This document shows, piece by piece, positions 49,066-58,150 of a stretch of DNA of 64,000 nucleotides. The stretch comes from Streptomyces sp. cf386. Its GTDB lineage: Bacteria > Actinomycetota > Actinomycetes > Streptomycetales > Streptomycetaceae. Location: positions 207,570 through 271,569 of the forward strand of contig NZ_FNHV01000002.1 of NCBI RefSeq assembly GCF_900103585.1, read 5' to 3'. The notes beneath the pieces were generated by a model, which searched no databases, was not told the DNA's origin, and saw only the letters and a program-made list of their open reading frames with translations. The translations under genes were made by a program, and so were the position numbers. The stretch's first letter is position 1, and each line of letters starts with the position of its first letter.

Positions 49066-51597
49066 TCAGATCTGGTCGTCCGCCAGCTCGGCGACACCCG
49101 TGATCCGGTGCAGCGGATACGTCCGCACCTCGTCCGCGGTGTGGTCGTACGCCGTCACGAACCCGCCCTCGACCCGCACCGGCGCGATCACCCGCTGACT
49201 CGCGGAGCCCTCGGCGTTGACGTACCCGATCCACAGCGCCTCGCCGGTGAGCACGGCGGCCTGCATGGTGGCGAGGGTCTCGGCGGAGGTGGTCCGGGGC
49301 AGCTCGCCGCCGGTCACCGCGGGGGCGCTCGCGCTCGGCTTGCGCGGCGTGGTGGAGGCGAGGTCGCCCGCCCGGATGGCGCGGATCGCGGCGGCCAGCA
49401 GCGTGGCGTCCGGCGTCGGCGGACCGTCCGGGACCGGCTCCGGGGCCGTGCGCGGCGGGGTGCGGTGGGCGTCGGCGCGGGTGATCAGGACGTCGCCCTC
49501 GGCCGACTCGGCGGCCGGCGCGAAGCCCATCGCGCGCAGGCCCTCCAGCAGCCCGGCCGGATCGGCCTGGGCGGCGAGCACCGTCGGCGCGAGGCGCCGC
49601 AGCCGCAGGCCGGCGGCCCGCTTGTCGGCGAGGATCTCGTTCAGCACCGCGTCGTCGTCACAGCGGACGTACGCCGAGGCGGCACCCACCCGCAGATGCC
49701 CGTGCTTACGGGCCACGTCGTCGATCAGATACGCCAGCGGCTGCGGCACCGGCGTACGCGAGTGCTCGGCGAGGAAGGCGTGCAGATCGGAGGCGCTGCG
49801 CCCGGCGTCGAGAGCGCGGCGAACCGAGCCGGGCGTGAAGCGGTACACCGTCGCCCCGCCCTTCGACTCCACGTCCGCGAGCACGTCCAGCATGGCGGCG
49901 AGCGGCCGCTGCAGCGGCCCCGGCGCCACGGCCGTCAGGTCGGCCTGGAGCAGGACGTGGTCGAGCGGATCGGGGAGCAGCGGCGCGAGCAGCCGCACGG
50001 CGGCGGCGGTGGCCACGGCCTGCTCGGCGGGGGAGAGGGGCTCCGGGGGCGAGGCCACGTGGTGGTGTACCGGGAGCTTGTCACCGGGACCGACCGGCTC
50101 CTGGGCCACGGGTTCCGGCAGCCGCGCCCCGAGCAGCGCCCGCCCCACCTCCGACAGCGCTCCCCGCCCCGTCACCCCCAGCAGCTCCGCCTCGCTCAGC
50201 GCCCAGCGGGCCAGCCTGCCGCGCAGGTCGTCGTCCTGCTGAGGGCCGCGCAACGGCCGCTCCCAGCGCAGCCGGGCCAGGACCGACTCGGCGGACGGGG
50301 ACTGCCCCTGCGGCAGCCCGGCGAGCAGGGTCAGCACCCGGTGCCGTACCTCCGGCGCCGCCGAGCGGTCGAGCCCGGGGCCCAGCGTGGACAACGTACG
50401 GTCCTTCGCGTCCCGGCCCCCGACCAGCCCCGCCGTACGCGTCGCCGTCAGCCAGGTCTCCGCCAGCAGGGCCCAGCGCTGCGCGACGGGCTGCTCCAGC
50501 CACTCGTCGTAGGCGGGCGTCGCCGCGTACCGCTCGTCGGCCTCGCCGTCGGAGGCCAGCAGCCCGGCGGCGGCGGCCAGCTCGACCCAGAAGGCGGCGA
50601 CGGGCTCGGGCACGTCGAGGGCGACGGCGGTCCGCTTGAGGTCGCGCACGCTGAGCCCGCCGGCCCGCAGCACGGCCGGCCCGCCCTCGTCCCAGTCCTT
50701 CAGCAGCTCCTCCACGGTCGCCAGCGCCGTGTAGGCCTGCCCGGCCGCCGTCGCGTCCACAACCTGTGGACGGTGCGTCGAGGCCGCCTCGACGGGCGGC
50801 GGCAGCGGCTCGGTGGTGCGGTGCGCCCGGCCCGCGCGCAGGTGCAGGGCCACCTCGCGGGGGAGTACGACGGTGCCGGGCGTCGTCGGCAGCAGCAGAC
50901 CGAGGTCGAGGAGCCGGCGCAGGTGGGGCGCCGGGTCGGCGGTGACCTGGCCGTACGGCGGGCCCCAGACCAGGCGGGAGAGGACCTCCCGGGACTCCTC
51001 CGGGGTGTCGGCGAGCAGGGCCGCCATGCGCCGCCGGTCGGTGAACAGCGCGCTGAGCGAGGCCACCGCGGACACGGCGTCGTGGGTCGAGGCCAGCCCG
51101 GCCGCCGTGACGATCTCCTGGATACGGCCCGGAGACATCCCGGCGGTGGCCTCCCGCACCGTCGGGCCGAGTCCCGTCGGCGACGGGTGCTGCGGCGCGG
51201 GCACCAGCAGCTCGCGTGCCGTGCGCACCAGGCGCAGCCGGTCGTCGCCGCCCCACACCAGGGCCTGGTCGCGCAGGGTGCCGAGGGCGTGCGGCAGGGC
51301 GCCCGCCACGGCCGGGTCGCCCGCGTCGCCGGCCATCAGACCGAGCAGTTCGTCGTACGTCGCCGGGTCCGCCGCCACGGCCAGCGCCTCCGCCGTCTGC
51401 AGCGCGAAACGGTCCAGCCGCTCCAGGGCGCGCACCACGGAGGCCCGGGTGCCGGCGCGGGTCGCCAGCTGGGTGAGGTCGGTCGGGACGGGCGTGATGA
51501 GGTCGGGCCGGCTGCGCAGGAGCACGGACAGCGAGGCGTCGTCCCGCACGCGGAGATCCTCCGCGAGGGAACGGGGCGGTGTGGCCGGGTCGCTCAT
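49066..51597 (-). CDS. Helicase-associated/WYL-domain protein, XPB neighbour
   Basis: An 843-residue protein without helicase motor motifs. The N-terminal 500 residues are a helical, winged-helix-like helicase-associated region similar to the mycobacterial protein (Rv0862c type) found beside XPB. The C-terminus carries a WYL-type sensor (LWIGYVNAEGSASQRVIAPVRVEGGFVTAYDHTADEVRTYPLHRITG). WYL domains bind nucleic acids or nucleotides in regulators. Its repeated association with XPB suggests a partner or regulator of that helicase; this is an inference. The start ATG 51597 follows the family N-terminus (MSDPATPPRSLAEDLR). Confidence 0.75.
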   Translation of the reverse strand: MSDPATPPRSLAEDLRVRDDASLSVLLRSRPDLITPVPTDLTQLATRAGTRASVVRALERLDRFALQTAEALAVAADPATYDELLGLMAGDAGDPAVAGALPHALGTLRDQALVWGGDDRLRLVRTARELLVPAPQHPSPTGLGPTVREATAGMSPGRIQEIVTAAGLASTHDAVSAVASLSALFTDRRRMAALLADTPEESREVLSRLVWGPPYGQVTADPAPHLRRLLDLGLLLPTTPGTVVLPREVALHLRAGRAHRTTEPLPPPVEAASTHRPQVVDATAAGQAYTALATVEELLKDWDEGGPAVLRAGGLSVRDLKRTAVALDVPEPVAAFWVELAAAAGLLASDGEADERYAATPAYDEWLEQPVAQRWALLAETWLTATRTAGLVGGRDAKDRTLSTLGPGLDRSAAPEVRHRVLTLLAGLPQGQSPSAESVLARLRWERPLRGPQQDDDLRGRLARWALSEAELLGVTGRGALSEVGRALLGARLPEPVAQEPVGPGDKLPVHHHVASPPEPLSPAEQAVATAAAVRLLAPLLPDPLDHVLLQADLTAVAPGPLQRPLAAMLDVLADVESKGGATVYRFTPGSVRRALDAGRSASDLHAFLAEHSRTPVPQPLAYLIDDVARKHGHLRVGAASAYVRCDDDAVLNEILADKRAAGLRLRRLAPTVLAAQADPAGLLEGLRAMGFAPAAESAEGDVLITRADAHRTPPRTAPEPVPDGPPTPDATLLAAAIRAIRAGDLASTTPRKPSASAPAVTGGELPRTTSAETLATMQAAVLTGEALWIGYVNAEGSASQRVIAPVRVEGGFVTAYDHTADEVRTYPLHRITGVAELADDQI

Positions 51598-51693
51598 CCT
51601 GCTCACGTTAGCGGGTGGGGCAACGGGAGAGGGGGTGTGCCGGTCGGCCGGAACGCCGCCCCACGGGCGAACGGAACGTTTCGCAGATGACCC

Positions 51694-51712
51694 CCGGATG
51701 AACATCATCCGG
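51694..51712. promoter_or_regulatory. Inverted repeat between the WYL and PstS-like genes
   Basis: CCGGATGA and TCATCCGG form perfect 8-bp arms around ACA, about midway between the two divergent starts. It is not a PHO box. Confidence 0.45.
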
Positions 51713-51806
51713 AGGATTCCGGCACCTCTGGCAACACCGCATACCCACTGGTCACCCTGGGCTCCCGGTCAACTACTTCACGGCTCAAGGGAATTGGGGG
51801 GCAGCG

Positions 51807-53417
51807 ATGAGTGAGCGGCTTGAGCAGTGGATCGCCATCGTCAGTCTGGCGATTCCCCTCGCCGCGTTCCTGTGGGAGTTCGCCGTCGTCGGCCGCAAGC
51901 GGCTCGGCTATCGGGTGCAGATGGACACGCTCGCCTCGGACGACACCCAGTCCGAGCACGCCGAGATCCTCACGCAGTTGCAGCGCGACGGCCATCAGCT
52001 GAAGGACCCGTCCTTCGTCCTGCTGCGGATCGAGAACGCCGGGTCCGCCCCGATCGAACCCGGTGACTACCTGACCGACGAGCACGACCACAGCGGCATC
52101 TGGGTCACCTTCCGCCGCCGCCAGGTCGCCGGCCTCGTGGTCACCGAGCTGAGCCAGCCCGAGCTGCGCCGCTTCTTCCGGCGCGGCGCCCAGGGCTTCG
52201 GCTTCAGCAACGACGAGACCCGGCGCGAGGGCGTCATCGAGCTGCCCAAGGCCAAGCTGCCCCGGCGGGCCGAGTACAAGGTGCTGGTGATACTGGAGGC
52301 CTGGCACGACGACCCGAGCACCGAGCGCTTCCCCAAGCCGGACATCATCGGCGCCGTCGGCACCGACCGGCGCTGGTTCGACCCGCTGGCGAAGTACTTC
52401 CGGTTCAAGGTGGCCAGGACCGAGAGCCATGTGTTCGCCTCCCGCCCCGCCTGGTGGGGCATCTGTTTCCTGACGGCGGCGGTCGTCATCCAGGCGTCCT
52501 TCACGCTGTTCCTGCGCGACGACCGGCGGCCCCCGCTGGACTGCGTGGCGGGCACCCTCCACCTGCACGGCTCCACCGCCTTCGAGCCCGCGGTGCGCGC
52601 CGCCGCCGCGGACTACCTCAAGAGGTGCGAGGGGGCGGACGTGTCCATCCCCCTCGCGGACGACACCTTCGAGGGCAGCAGAGACGGTGCGACCGCCCTG
52701 GACAACGCCGGCGAGAAGGCCGGGATCAAGGTCGGCGAGGGCCTCGGCGACCACATCGCCTTCTCCGACGGCCTCGCCTCCGACGGCCACCCCCGGCTGA
52801 TACCCAAGCCCGTCGCGCTCTCCGTGTTCACTCTCGTCGTCAACAAGGGCGCGGGCGTCGAGAACCTGACCCTGGGCCAGATACGCCAGATCTTCGCCGG
52901 CCGCGTCCAGAACTGGTCCGAGGTCGGCGGCGACGACGTACCCGTGCAGCTCGTCAACCGCAGTGCCGGCTCGGGCACCCGCAGCACCCTCGTCACCAAA
53001 CTCCTGAACAACAAGCAACCGCCCCAGTTCACCGAGACCGACTGCGCGTCCCTGAACGCGAAGAAGTACGGCCGCTGCGAGGTCTCCAGCACGGACAGCA
53101 TGCTGAATGCGACCGCCTCGACCCCCGGCGCCATCGGCTACAGCGAGGTCACCGCCGTCGACGGCCACAAGGTCGCCGACCGACTCGTCAAGCCGACCAT
53201 CGACGGCAGGAAACCGACCGCGGAAGGCGTCGAGGACACCAACTACCCCTACTGGCAGACCGAGTTCGCCTACACCTACGGCGAGGCCCCGGCCGGCTCC
53301 GTCGCCGCGGCCTTCCTCAACTTCCTCACCCAGCAGAGCGGCCGCGACATCCTCCGCGACCACGGCCACGGTCTCTGCTCCGAAGTGCAGAACTCGGGGG
53401 AGTGCCGCCCGCTCTGA
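51807..53417 (+). CDS. Membrane-tethered PstS-like substrate-binding protein
   Basis: A 536-residue protein. A first span (about 8-26) and a second (about 213-235) bracket a cytoplasmic domain of about 185 residues. The outer C-terminal half (about 240-536) is a PstS-like binding protein: [49 protein letters not shown] and [17 protein letters not shown]. Four Cys may form disulfides. Ordinary PstS is a free lipoprotein, so this layout suggests a sensor or anchored receptor for phosphate or another anion. No kinase, permease or PHO box is adjacent. Confidence 0.75.
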   Translation: MSERLEQWIAIVSLAIPLAAFLWEFAVVGRKRLGYRVQMDTLASDDTQSEHAEILTQLQRDGHQLKDPSFVLLRIENAGSAPIEPGDYLTDEHDHSGIWVTFRRRQVAGLVVTELSQPELRRFFRRGAQGFGFSNDETRREGVIELPKAKLPRRAEYKVLVILEAWHDDPSTERFPKPDIIGAVGTDRRWFDPLAKYFRFKVARTESHVFASRPAWWGICFLTAAVVIQASFTLFLRDDRRPPLDCVAGTLHLHGSTAFEPAVRAAAADYLKRCEGADVSIPLADDTFEGSRDGATALDNAGEKAGIKVGEGLGDHIAFSDGLASDGHPRLIPKPVALSVFTLVVNKGAGVENLTLGQIRQIFAGRVQNWSEVGGDDVPVQLVNRSAGSGTRSTLVTKLLNNKQPPQFTETDCASLNAKKYGRCEVSSTDSMLNATASTPGAIGYSEVTAVDGHKVADRLVKPTIDGRKPTAEGVEDTNYPYWQTEFAYTYGEAPAGSVAAAFLNFLTQQSGRDILRDHGHGLCSEVQNSGECRPL

Positions 53418-53497
53418 CCCACCCCACCCACCCTGTCCTGCGCTAACGTCGTCCCACGGGGTATCCAACGCAACGCACCCACCCCGGAGGGGACTTC

Positions 53498-54499
53498 GTG
53501 GGGATCGAGAGCGACCAGGTCGTCTACGAGTATCTGAGCCGCGTCGGCGACGTGGCCCAGCAGCGACAGCTGCCGTCGTCCACCCGCATGCGCCTGGTGA
53601 ACGAGTTGCGCGGCGAGATCGACCGGCGCCGCGCCAAGGCCCCGGTCGACAGCCCTGCCGCCGTCCGCCGCATCATCTCCCGCCTCGGCACCCCGGACGA
53701 GGTCGTCACGGCCGCCGGAGGCACGGCCGCCCCCGCCCCCCAGGCGCCGGTCACCTCCGTCCCCGTACAGCCGGCGAGCCGGGCCGGCGAGGCCGACGAG
53801 GAGCGGCGCAAGGGACTGCGCCGGATGGTCCCGCGCCCCCGCCCCGCCGAAACCCCGACGGCACGCGACGACGCGCCCCCGCCGCCCCACCTCGCCAGCA
53901 CCGCCGACCTCGGAGGCAGTGCGACCCAGCCCGACTGGTGGCGGGTCGACAGCAGCTCCTTCGGCCCCGGCGAAGACGTCCCGGGATTCGTCGGCGGCGT
54001 GGAGATCCCGGAGATGCTCAGACGCCCGCCCGCGAAGGACGAGTCGCTGCTGCGGAAGAAGGAGCCCGACCAGACCGCGGTCGAGAAGGCAGAGGAACCG
54101 GAACCGGAAACCGAGTCCCCCCGTCGCCGGCGCCTCCTGGCCCGCCCGACCCTCCCCACCGGCCGCTGGAGCAACCCCCTCCTCCTGCTCGCCGCCGCCC
54201 TCCTGGTCACCGGCGCGATCCTCGGCAACCTCATCGCCCTGCTCCTCGGCTGGCTCATCGCCTGGGGCTCCCGCCGCCTGACCGACGCCGAGACGAAGTG
54301 GGCGGTCGTGATCCTCCCCGCCCTCTCCCTCACGGCCGGCATCACCTGGCTCTGGGGCCGCACCAACGGCCGCTGGGGAGCCCCGATCGCCGAGGGCCAC
54401 ATGAACGAGGCGCTCAGCGAGACGTGGCCGTGGGTGCTGAAGGGGGCGGCGGTGGCATCGGCGCTCTTCATCGTCTGGCGTTCACAGAAGCAGACCTAA
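53498..54499 (+). CDS. Membrane protein with N-terminal helical domain
   Basis: A 333-residue protein. The N-terminal 75 residues are helical ([38 protein letters not shown]). A long Pro/Glu-rich disordered region follows (75-215), then three or four C-terminal spans ([54 protein letters not shown]). No family function known. The GTG at 53498 has GGAGGGG nine bases upstream. It follows the PstS-like gene by 80 bp. Confidence 0.7.
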   Translation: MGIESDQVVYEYLSRVGDVAQQRQLPSSTRMRLVNELRGEIDRRRAKAPVDSPAAVRRIISRLGTPDEVVTAAGGTAAPAPQAPVTSVPVQPASRAGEADEERRKGLRRMVPRPRPAETPTARDDAPPPPHLASTADLGGSATQPDWWRVDSSSFGPGEDVPGFVGGVEIPEMLRRPPAKDESLLRKKEPDQTAVEKAEEPEPETESPRRRRLLARPTLPTGRWSNPLLLLAAALLVTGAILGNLIALLLGWLIAWGSRRLTDAETKWAVVILPALSLTAGITWLWGRTNGRWGAPIAEGHMNEALSETWPWVLKGAAVASALFIVWRSQKQT

Positions 54500-54546
54500 G
54501 GGGCGCGGGGAACTGCACGACCAGCCCCCACTCACCCGCACCCGCC
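54500..54546 (+). repeat. Dispersed 'GGGGCGCGGGGAACTG' element, copy 4
   Basis: GGGGCGCGGGGAACTGCACG followed by ACCAGCC and an ACCCGCACCCGCC tail. It begins on the base right after the TAA stop of the membrane-protein gene. Confidence 0.8.
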
Positions 54547-54631
54547 GTACAACGCACACAACCGAGCCACTGGGTGCACATCACACCCACCCACCGTCTG
54601 CCCCGCCGCAGGCCTGGGCACAATGGCACAT

Positions 54632-55267
54632 ATGGCCTCTTCAACCCCGCCGCAGCACACCGTCGGCTTCGACCTCGACATGACCCTCATCGACTCCCGC
54701 CCCGGCATCCACGCCTGCTACACGGCACTGTCCGAGCGCACGGGAACGTACATCGACGCCGACCTGGCGATCACCCGCCTCGGGCCGCCGCTGGAAGAGG
54801 AGTTGATCAACTGGTTCCCGGCGGAGCACGTCGCGGCCATCGCCGACCAGTACCGCGAGATGTACCCGACGATCGCCATCGCCGCGACCCCCGCGATGCC
54901 CGGCGCCCGCGAGGCGATCGCCGCCGTACGGAACGCCGGCGGACGCGCGATCGTCGTCACCGCCAAGTACGAGCCGAACGCCAAGCTGCACCTGGAGCAC
55001 CTCGGCATCCAGCCCGACGCGGTCATCGGAAACCTGTGGGCCGAGCAGAAGGCGGCGGCCCTGCGCGAGCACGACGCGCGCGTCTACGTCGGCGACCACG
55101 AGGGCGACATCCGCGCCGCCCGCGCGGCCGACGCCCTGTCGGTCACCGTGGCGACCGGGCCGTTCAACGCCGACCAACTGGGCGCGCTCGGCGCCGACGT
55201 GGTCCTCTCGGACCTGACCGAGTTCCCGGACTGGCTCGCCGGCTACCTCGAAGTGCCGCGCGCCTGA
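54632..55267 (+). CDS. HAD-family hydrolase (phosphoglycolate phosphatase-like)
   Basis: A 211-residue HAD phosphatase with a helical cap. Motif I is [13 protein letters not shown], motif II is [11 protein letters not shown], and motif IV is [16 protein letters not shown]. The first catalytic Asp is kept but the usual DGT is DMT, as in some subgroups. ATG 54632 is preferred: CACAAT at 54619-54624 sits seven bases before it and fits leaderless initiation. ATG 54623 overlaps that hexamer. Confidence 0.82.
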   Translation: MASSTPPQHTVGFDLDMTLIDSRPGIHACYTALSERTGTYIDADLAITRLGPPLEEELINWFPAEHVAAIADQYREMYPTIAIAATPAMPGAREAIAAVRNAGGRAIVVTAKYEPNAKLHLEHLGIQPDAVIGNLWAEQKAAALREHDARVYVGDHEGDIRAARAADALSVTVATGPFNADQLGALGADVVLSDLTEFPDWLAGYLEVPRA

Positions 55268-55494
55268 CGCCTTCCGGCCGCGATCGACTGGAAGACACCC
55301 GCGCCGGCGACGAGGAATCCGACGCCCATGAGCATGCTCAGTCCGAACATGTACGTCGGAAAGGGCGTCGTACCGAGCAGAAACGGGGCCACTGTGACCA
55401 GAGTGGCCACGGCACCGATGAAGAACAGGACCGCACCGGCACGGATCAGTCGGTCACCGGGAGCGGCGGAATTCGTTTGGGTTTTGTCACGCAC
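55243..55494 (-). CDS. Small membrane protein
   Basis: An 83-residue protein with two spans ([26 protein letters not shown] and [20 protein letters not shown]) and a basic C-terminus. No function is assignable. The GTG at 55494 (VRDKTQTN) is chosen over the longer frame. Its 3' end overlaps the HAD gene by 25 bp in convergent orientation. Confidence 0.65.
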   Translation of the reverse strand: MRDKTQTNSAAPGDRLIRAGAVLFFIGAVATLVTVAPFLLGTTPFPTYMFGLSMLMGVGFLVAGAGVFQSIAAGRRQARGTSR

Positions 55495-55659
55495 CGGACC
55501 AGGGTAGTTCCCTGCGCGAGGGAACAACCGGGCGACGTCTTGTCACCTGCCCGGGGAGCATTAGCCTTGGTACCGGCGGGTCATGGTCGACCCGCTGTAG
55601 TGCTATCAAGAGCCGTTTTCAGAAGCAGTTTTCCGACGAGTACGAGGACGAGGACAGAC

Positions 55660-56043
55660 GTGCCTACCGGCAAGGTCAAGTGGTTCAACAGCGAGAAGGG
55701 CTTCGGCTTTCTCTCCCGCGACGACGGCGGTGACGTCTTCGTTCATTCCTCGGTCCTCCCCGCCGGAGTCGAGACTCTCAAGCCGGGCCAGCGGGTGGAG
55801 TTCGGTGTGGTCGCGGGCCAGCGTGGCGACCAGGCACTTTCGGTCACCGTACTGGACCCGACCCCCTCGGTCGCGGCCGCAACCCGCAAGAAGCCGGACG
55901 AACTGGCATCGATCGTCCAGGACCTGACGACCCTCCTGGAGAACATCACGCCGATGCTGGAGAAGGGCCGTTACCCCGACAAGGCAGCCGGAAAGCAGAT
56001 CGCCGGCCTGCTGCGGGCGGTCGCCGACCAGCTCGACGTATAG
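55660..56043 (+). CDS. Cold-shock domain protein with C-terminal extension
   Basis: A 127-residue protein. The N-terminal 67 residues are a cold-shock domain ([28 protein letters not shown]). The C-terminal 55 are a helical extension ([45 protein letters not shown]) not found in short Csp proteins. Mycobacterial CspB-type proteins share this build. It is an RNA/DNA-binding factor. The GTG start is at 55660. Confidence 0.9.
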   Translation: MPTGKVKWFNSEKGFGFLSRDDGGDVFVHSSVLPAGVETLKPGQRVEFGVVAGQRGDQALSVTVLDPTPSVAAATRKKPDELASIVQDLTTLLENITPMLEKGRYPDKAAGKQIAGLLRAVADQLDV

Positions 56044-56058
56044 ACCCGTCAGACCTGA

Positions 56059-56910
56059 TTACGGGAATTCCAGCGCATCCGGGCCGAGGGGCGGCACCAG
56101 CCCCTCGGCCGCCGCACGTGTGAGGAGCCCCCGCACCGCCGCATAGCCGTCCTCACCGAGACCGGCCGTGAACTCGTTGACGTACAGCCCGATGTGCTGG
56201 TCGGCGACGGTCGGGTCCATCTCCTGGGCGTGTTCCATGACGTACGGGCGGGATGCCTCGGGGTCGTCCCAGGCGGCGCGTACGGAGGTGCGGATCGAGT
56301 CGGCCAGCCGTGTCAGCGTCGTCGCGCCCAGCGACCTCTTCGCGATGATCGCGCCCAGCGGGATGGGCAGGCCGGTGGTGTTTTCCCAGTGCTCGCCCAT
56401 GTCGGCGAGCTTGTGCAGCCCGTAGTTCTGGTACGTGAAACGCGCCTCGTGGATGACGAGTCCCGCGTCGATCTTCCCGTCCCGCACGGCGGGCATGATC
56501 TCGTGGAAGGGCATGACCACGATCTCGCCGACCCCGGCGGGGAGGGTGTCGGCGGCCCAGAGGCGGAACAGCAGATACGCCGTCGACCTCTCGCTCGGCA
56601 CCGCGACCCTACGGCCGGTGAGGTCCGCTCCCGCCTCCCGCGTCAGCACCAGCGGCCCGCAACCCCGGCCCAGCGCACCCCCGCAGGGCAGCAGGGCGTA
56701 CTCGTCGAGGACGTACGGCAGCACGGCGTACGACACCTTCAGCACGTCGAACTCGCCACGCTCGGCCATGCCGTTGGTGATGTCGATGTCGGCGAACGTG
56801 ACGTCGAGCGCGGGGGCGCCGGGGACGCGGCCGTGGGCGAGGGCGTCGAAGACGAAGGTGTCGTTCGGGCAGGGGGAGTACGCGATCCGCAAGGGCTGCT
56901 CACTGGTCAT
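56059..56910 (-). CDS. mqnD: 1,4-dihydroxy-6-naphthoate synthase (MqnD)
   Basis: A 283-residue enzyme of the futalosine menaquinone pathway, converting cyclic dehypoxanthine futalosine to 1,4-dihydroxy-6-naphthoate. It has the periplasmic-binding-like fold with RIAYSPCPNDTFVFDALAHG, a catalytic-type His in VIHEARFTYQNYGLHKLADMG, and IPLGAIIAKRSLG. It overlaps mqnB by 11 bp, forming an operon. Streptomyces use this pathway rather than the classical Men route. Confidence 0.93.
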   Translation of the reverse strand: MTSEQPLRIAYSPCPNDTFVFDALAHGRVPGAPALDVTFADIDITNGMAERGEFDVLKVSYAVLPYVLDEYALLPCGGALGRGCGPLVLTREAGADLTGRRVAVPSERSTAYLLFRLWAADTLPAGVGEIVVMPFHEIMPAVRDGKIDAGLVIHEARFTYQNYGLHKLADMGEHWENTTGLPIPLGAIIAKRSLGATTLTRLADSIRTSVRAAWDDPEASRPYVMEHAQEMDPTVADQHIGLYVNEFTAGLGEDGYAAVRGLLTRAAAEGLVPPLGPDALEFP

Positions 56911-57553
56911 GTGGGTTCCAACTCTCCAGTACGGGCGCGAGCTTCCCGAAAGCCTCCGTCAGCGCGGCCAGCGCTTCGCCGATGCGCCACGCGGCGCGGT
57001 CGCGGGGGCCGACCGGGTTGGAGACGGCGCGTATCTCCAGCACGGGCACCCCGTGCACGACCGCGGCCTCGGCGACGCCGAAGCCCTCCATCGCCTCGGC
57101 CAGGGCGCTGGGGTGGCGCTCACGGAGCTGTGCGGCGCGGACGGCGGTGCCGGTCACCGTGGAGACGGTGAGGACGGCGCCGGGGCGTGCGCCGGTGGCG
57201 GTCGCGATCTCTCGTACGAGTGCTTCCGGCGGACGGTGGGTGACGGTGCCGAAGCCCAGCTCCGTGACCGGTAGGAAGCCGTCGGGGGTCTCCGCGCCCA
57301 GGTCGGCGGCCGTGATCTCGTCGGCGACGACGAGGGAGCCGACGGGGGCGTGGGGCGCGAAACCGCCGGCGATGCCGGTGGAGACGACCAGGCCGTAAGG
57401 GGCGCCTTCCAGGGCGGCGGTGGTGAGCGCCGTGGCGGTGGCGGCGGCGGCCCGGGCGGGGCCCACGCCGACGGCGATCAGGTCGGCGCCGGGCACCGGG
57501 AGCGCTCGGGCCACCGCGTCCCTCTCCGCAGGGACCGCGGTGGCCACGAGCAC
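56900..57553 (-). CDS. mqnB: Futalosine hydrolase (MqnB)
   Basis: A 217-residue nucleoside phosphorylase-fold enzyme that releases hypoxanthine from futalosine, two steps before MqnD. It has VLVATAVPAERDAVARAL, GVGPARAAAATATAL, VSTGIAGGFAPHAPVGSLVVADEI and AMEGFGVAEAA with the catalytic Glu. The start is uncertain: the GTG at 57553 fits the family N-terminus, but no ribosome-binding site is visible. The stop of the upstream lipoprotein lies 21 bases before it. It overlaps mqnD at the 3' end. Confidence 0.88.
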   Translation of the reverse strand: MLVATAVPAERDAVARALPVPGADLIAVGVGPARAAAATATALTTAALEGAPYGLVVSTGIAGGFAPHAPVGSLVVADEITAADLGAETPDGFLPVTELGFGTVTHRPPEALVREIATATGARPGAVLTVSTVTGTAVRAAQLRERHPSALAEAMEGFGVAEAAVVHGVPVLEIRAVSNPVGPRDRAAWRIGEALAALTEAFGKLAPVLESWNPHDQ

Positions 57554-57573
57554 ACGAAGCCGAGCGGCAGCGA

Positions 57574-58044
57574 TCAGCTGTCCTTCTTGAGCTTGAAGGA
57601 CCACAGGCCCGTCACGTCCTGCTCGCCCTCCTTGATCGACACCAGCGTCGAGTCGCCGCTGGCGCCGTACTGGGCGTTGAAGAACACGCTGCCCGGGACG
57701 GTGCGGTAGGTCTTGGTGCTGGAGTCGGTGAGCGGCTGGCCGTTCATGAGGATGGTCCAGCCCTCGTCCGCGATCTCCGGGTCGACACCGAAGCGCACGG
57801 TCTCGTCGGGGTCGACCTTGATGGACTCGATGCCCTTGTCCTGCAGGCACTTCGCCAGGTCGGCGGTCTTCAGGGCGTCGCCCTCGCCACCACAGGTCGC
57901 CTGCGCGTGGACGGAGGAGGTGCCGACGGTGATGGTGGCCAGCGGGGTCGGCTTGTCGCAGGCCGACAGGACGAGCAGTCCGGCGGAAACGGCGCCGGCG
58001 GCGGCGAGCGCGCGGCGGCGTCGCACAACGGATTGCATGGTCAT
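57574..58044 (-). CDS. DUF2771 lipoprotein
   Basis: A 156-residue lipoprotein with an Arg-rich n-region, LAAAGAVSAGLLVLSAC lipobox and a DUF2771 body (DPEIADEGWTILMNGQPL, TVPGSVFFNAQYGAS). Function unknown. TAGCCT ends six bases before the ATG at 58044, a leaderless arrangement. It lies just upstream of mqnB and may be in its operon. The same DUF2771-MFS order occurs in mycobacteria. Confidence 0.8.
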   Translation of the reverse strand: MTMQSVVRRRRALAAAGAVSAGLLVLSACDKPTPLATITVGTSSVHAQATCGGEGDALKTADLAKCLQDKGIESIKVDPDETVRFGVDPEIADEGWTILMNGQPLTDSSTKTYRTVPGSVFFNAQYGASGDSTLVSIKEGEQDVTGLWSFKLKKDS

Positions 58045-58150
58045 GGGCGAAGGCTATCGGGCGCGTGTGACGCTCTCTCTACGTGGGGGCGGCGTGCCGT
58101 ACCTCACGGAGGCGTATGGGCGCGTACGGCCCCCCGACCGGCGCGGCGTT

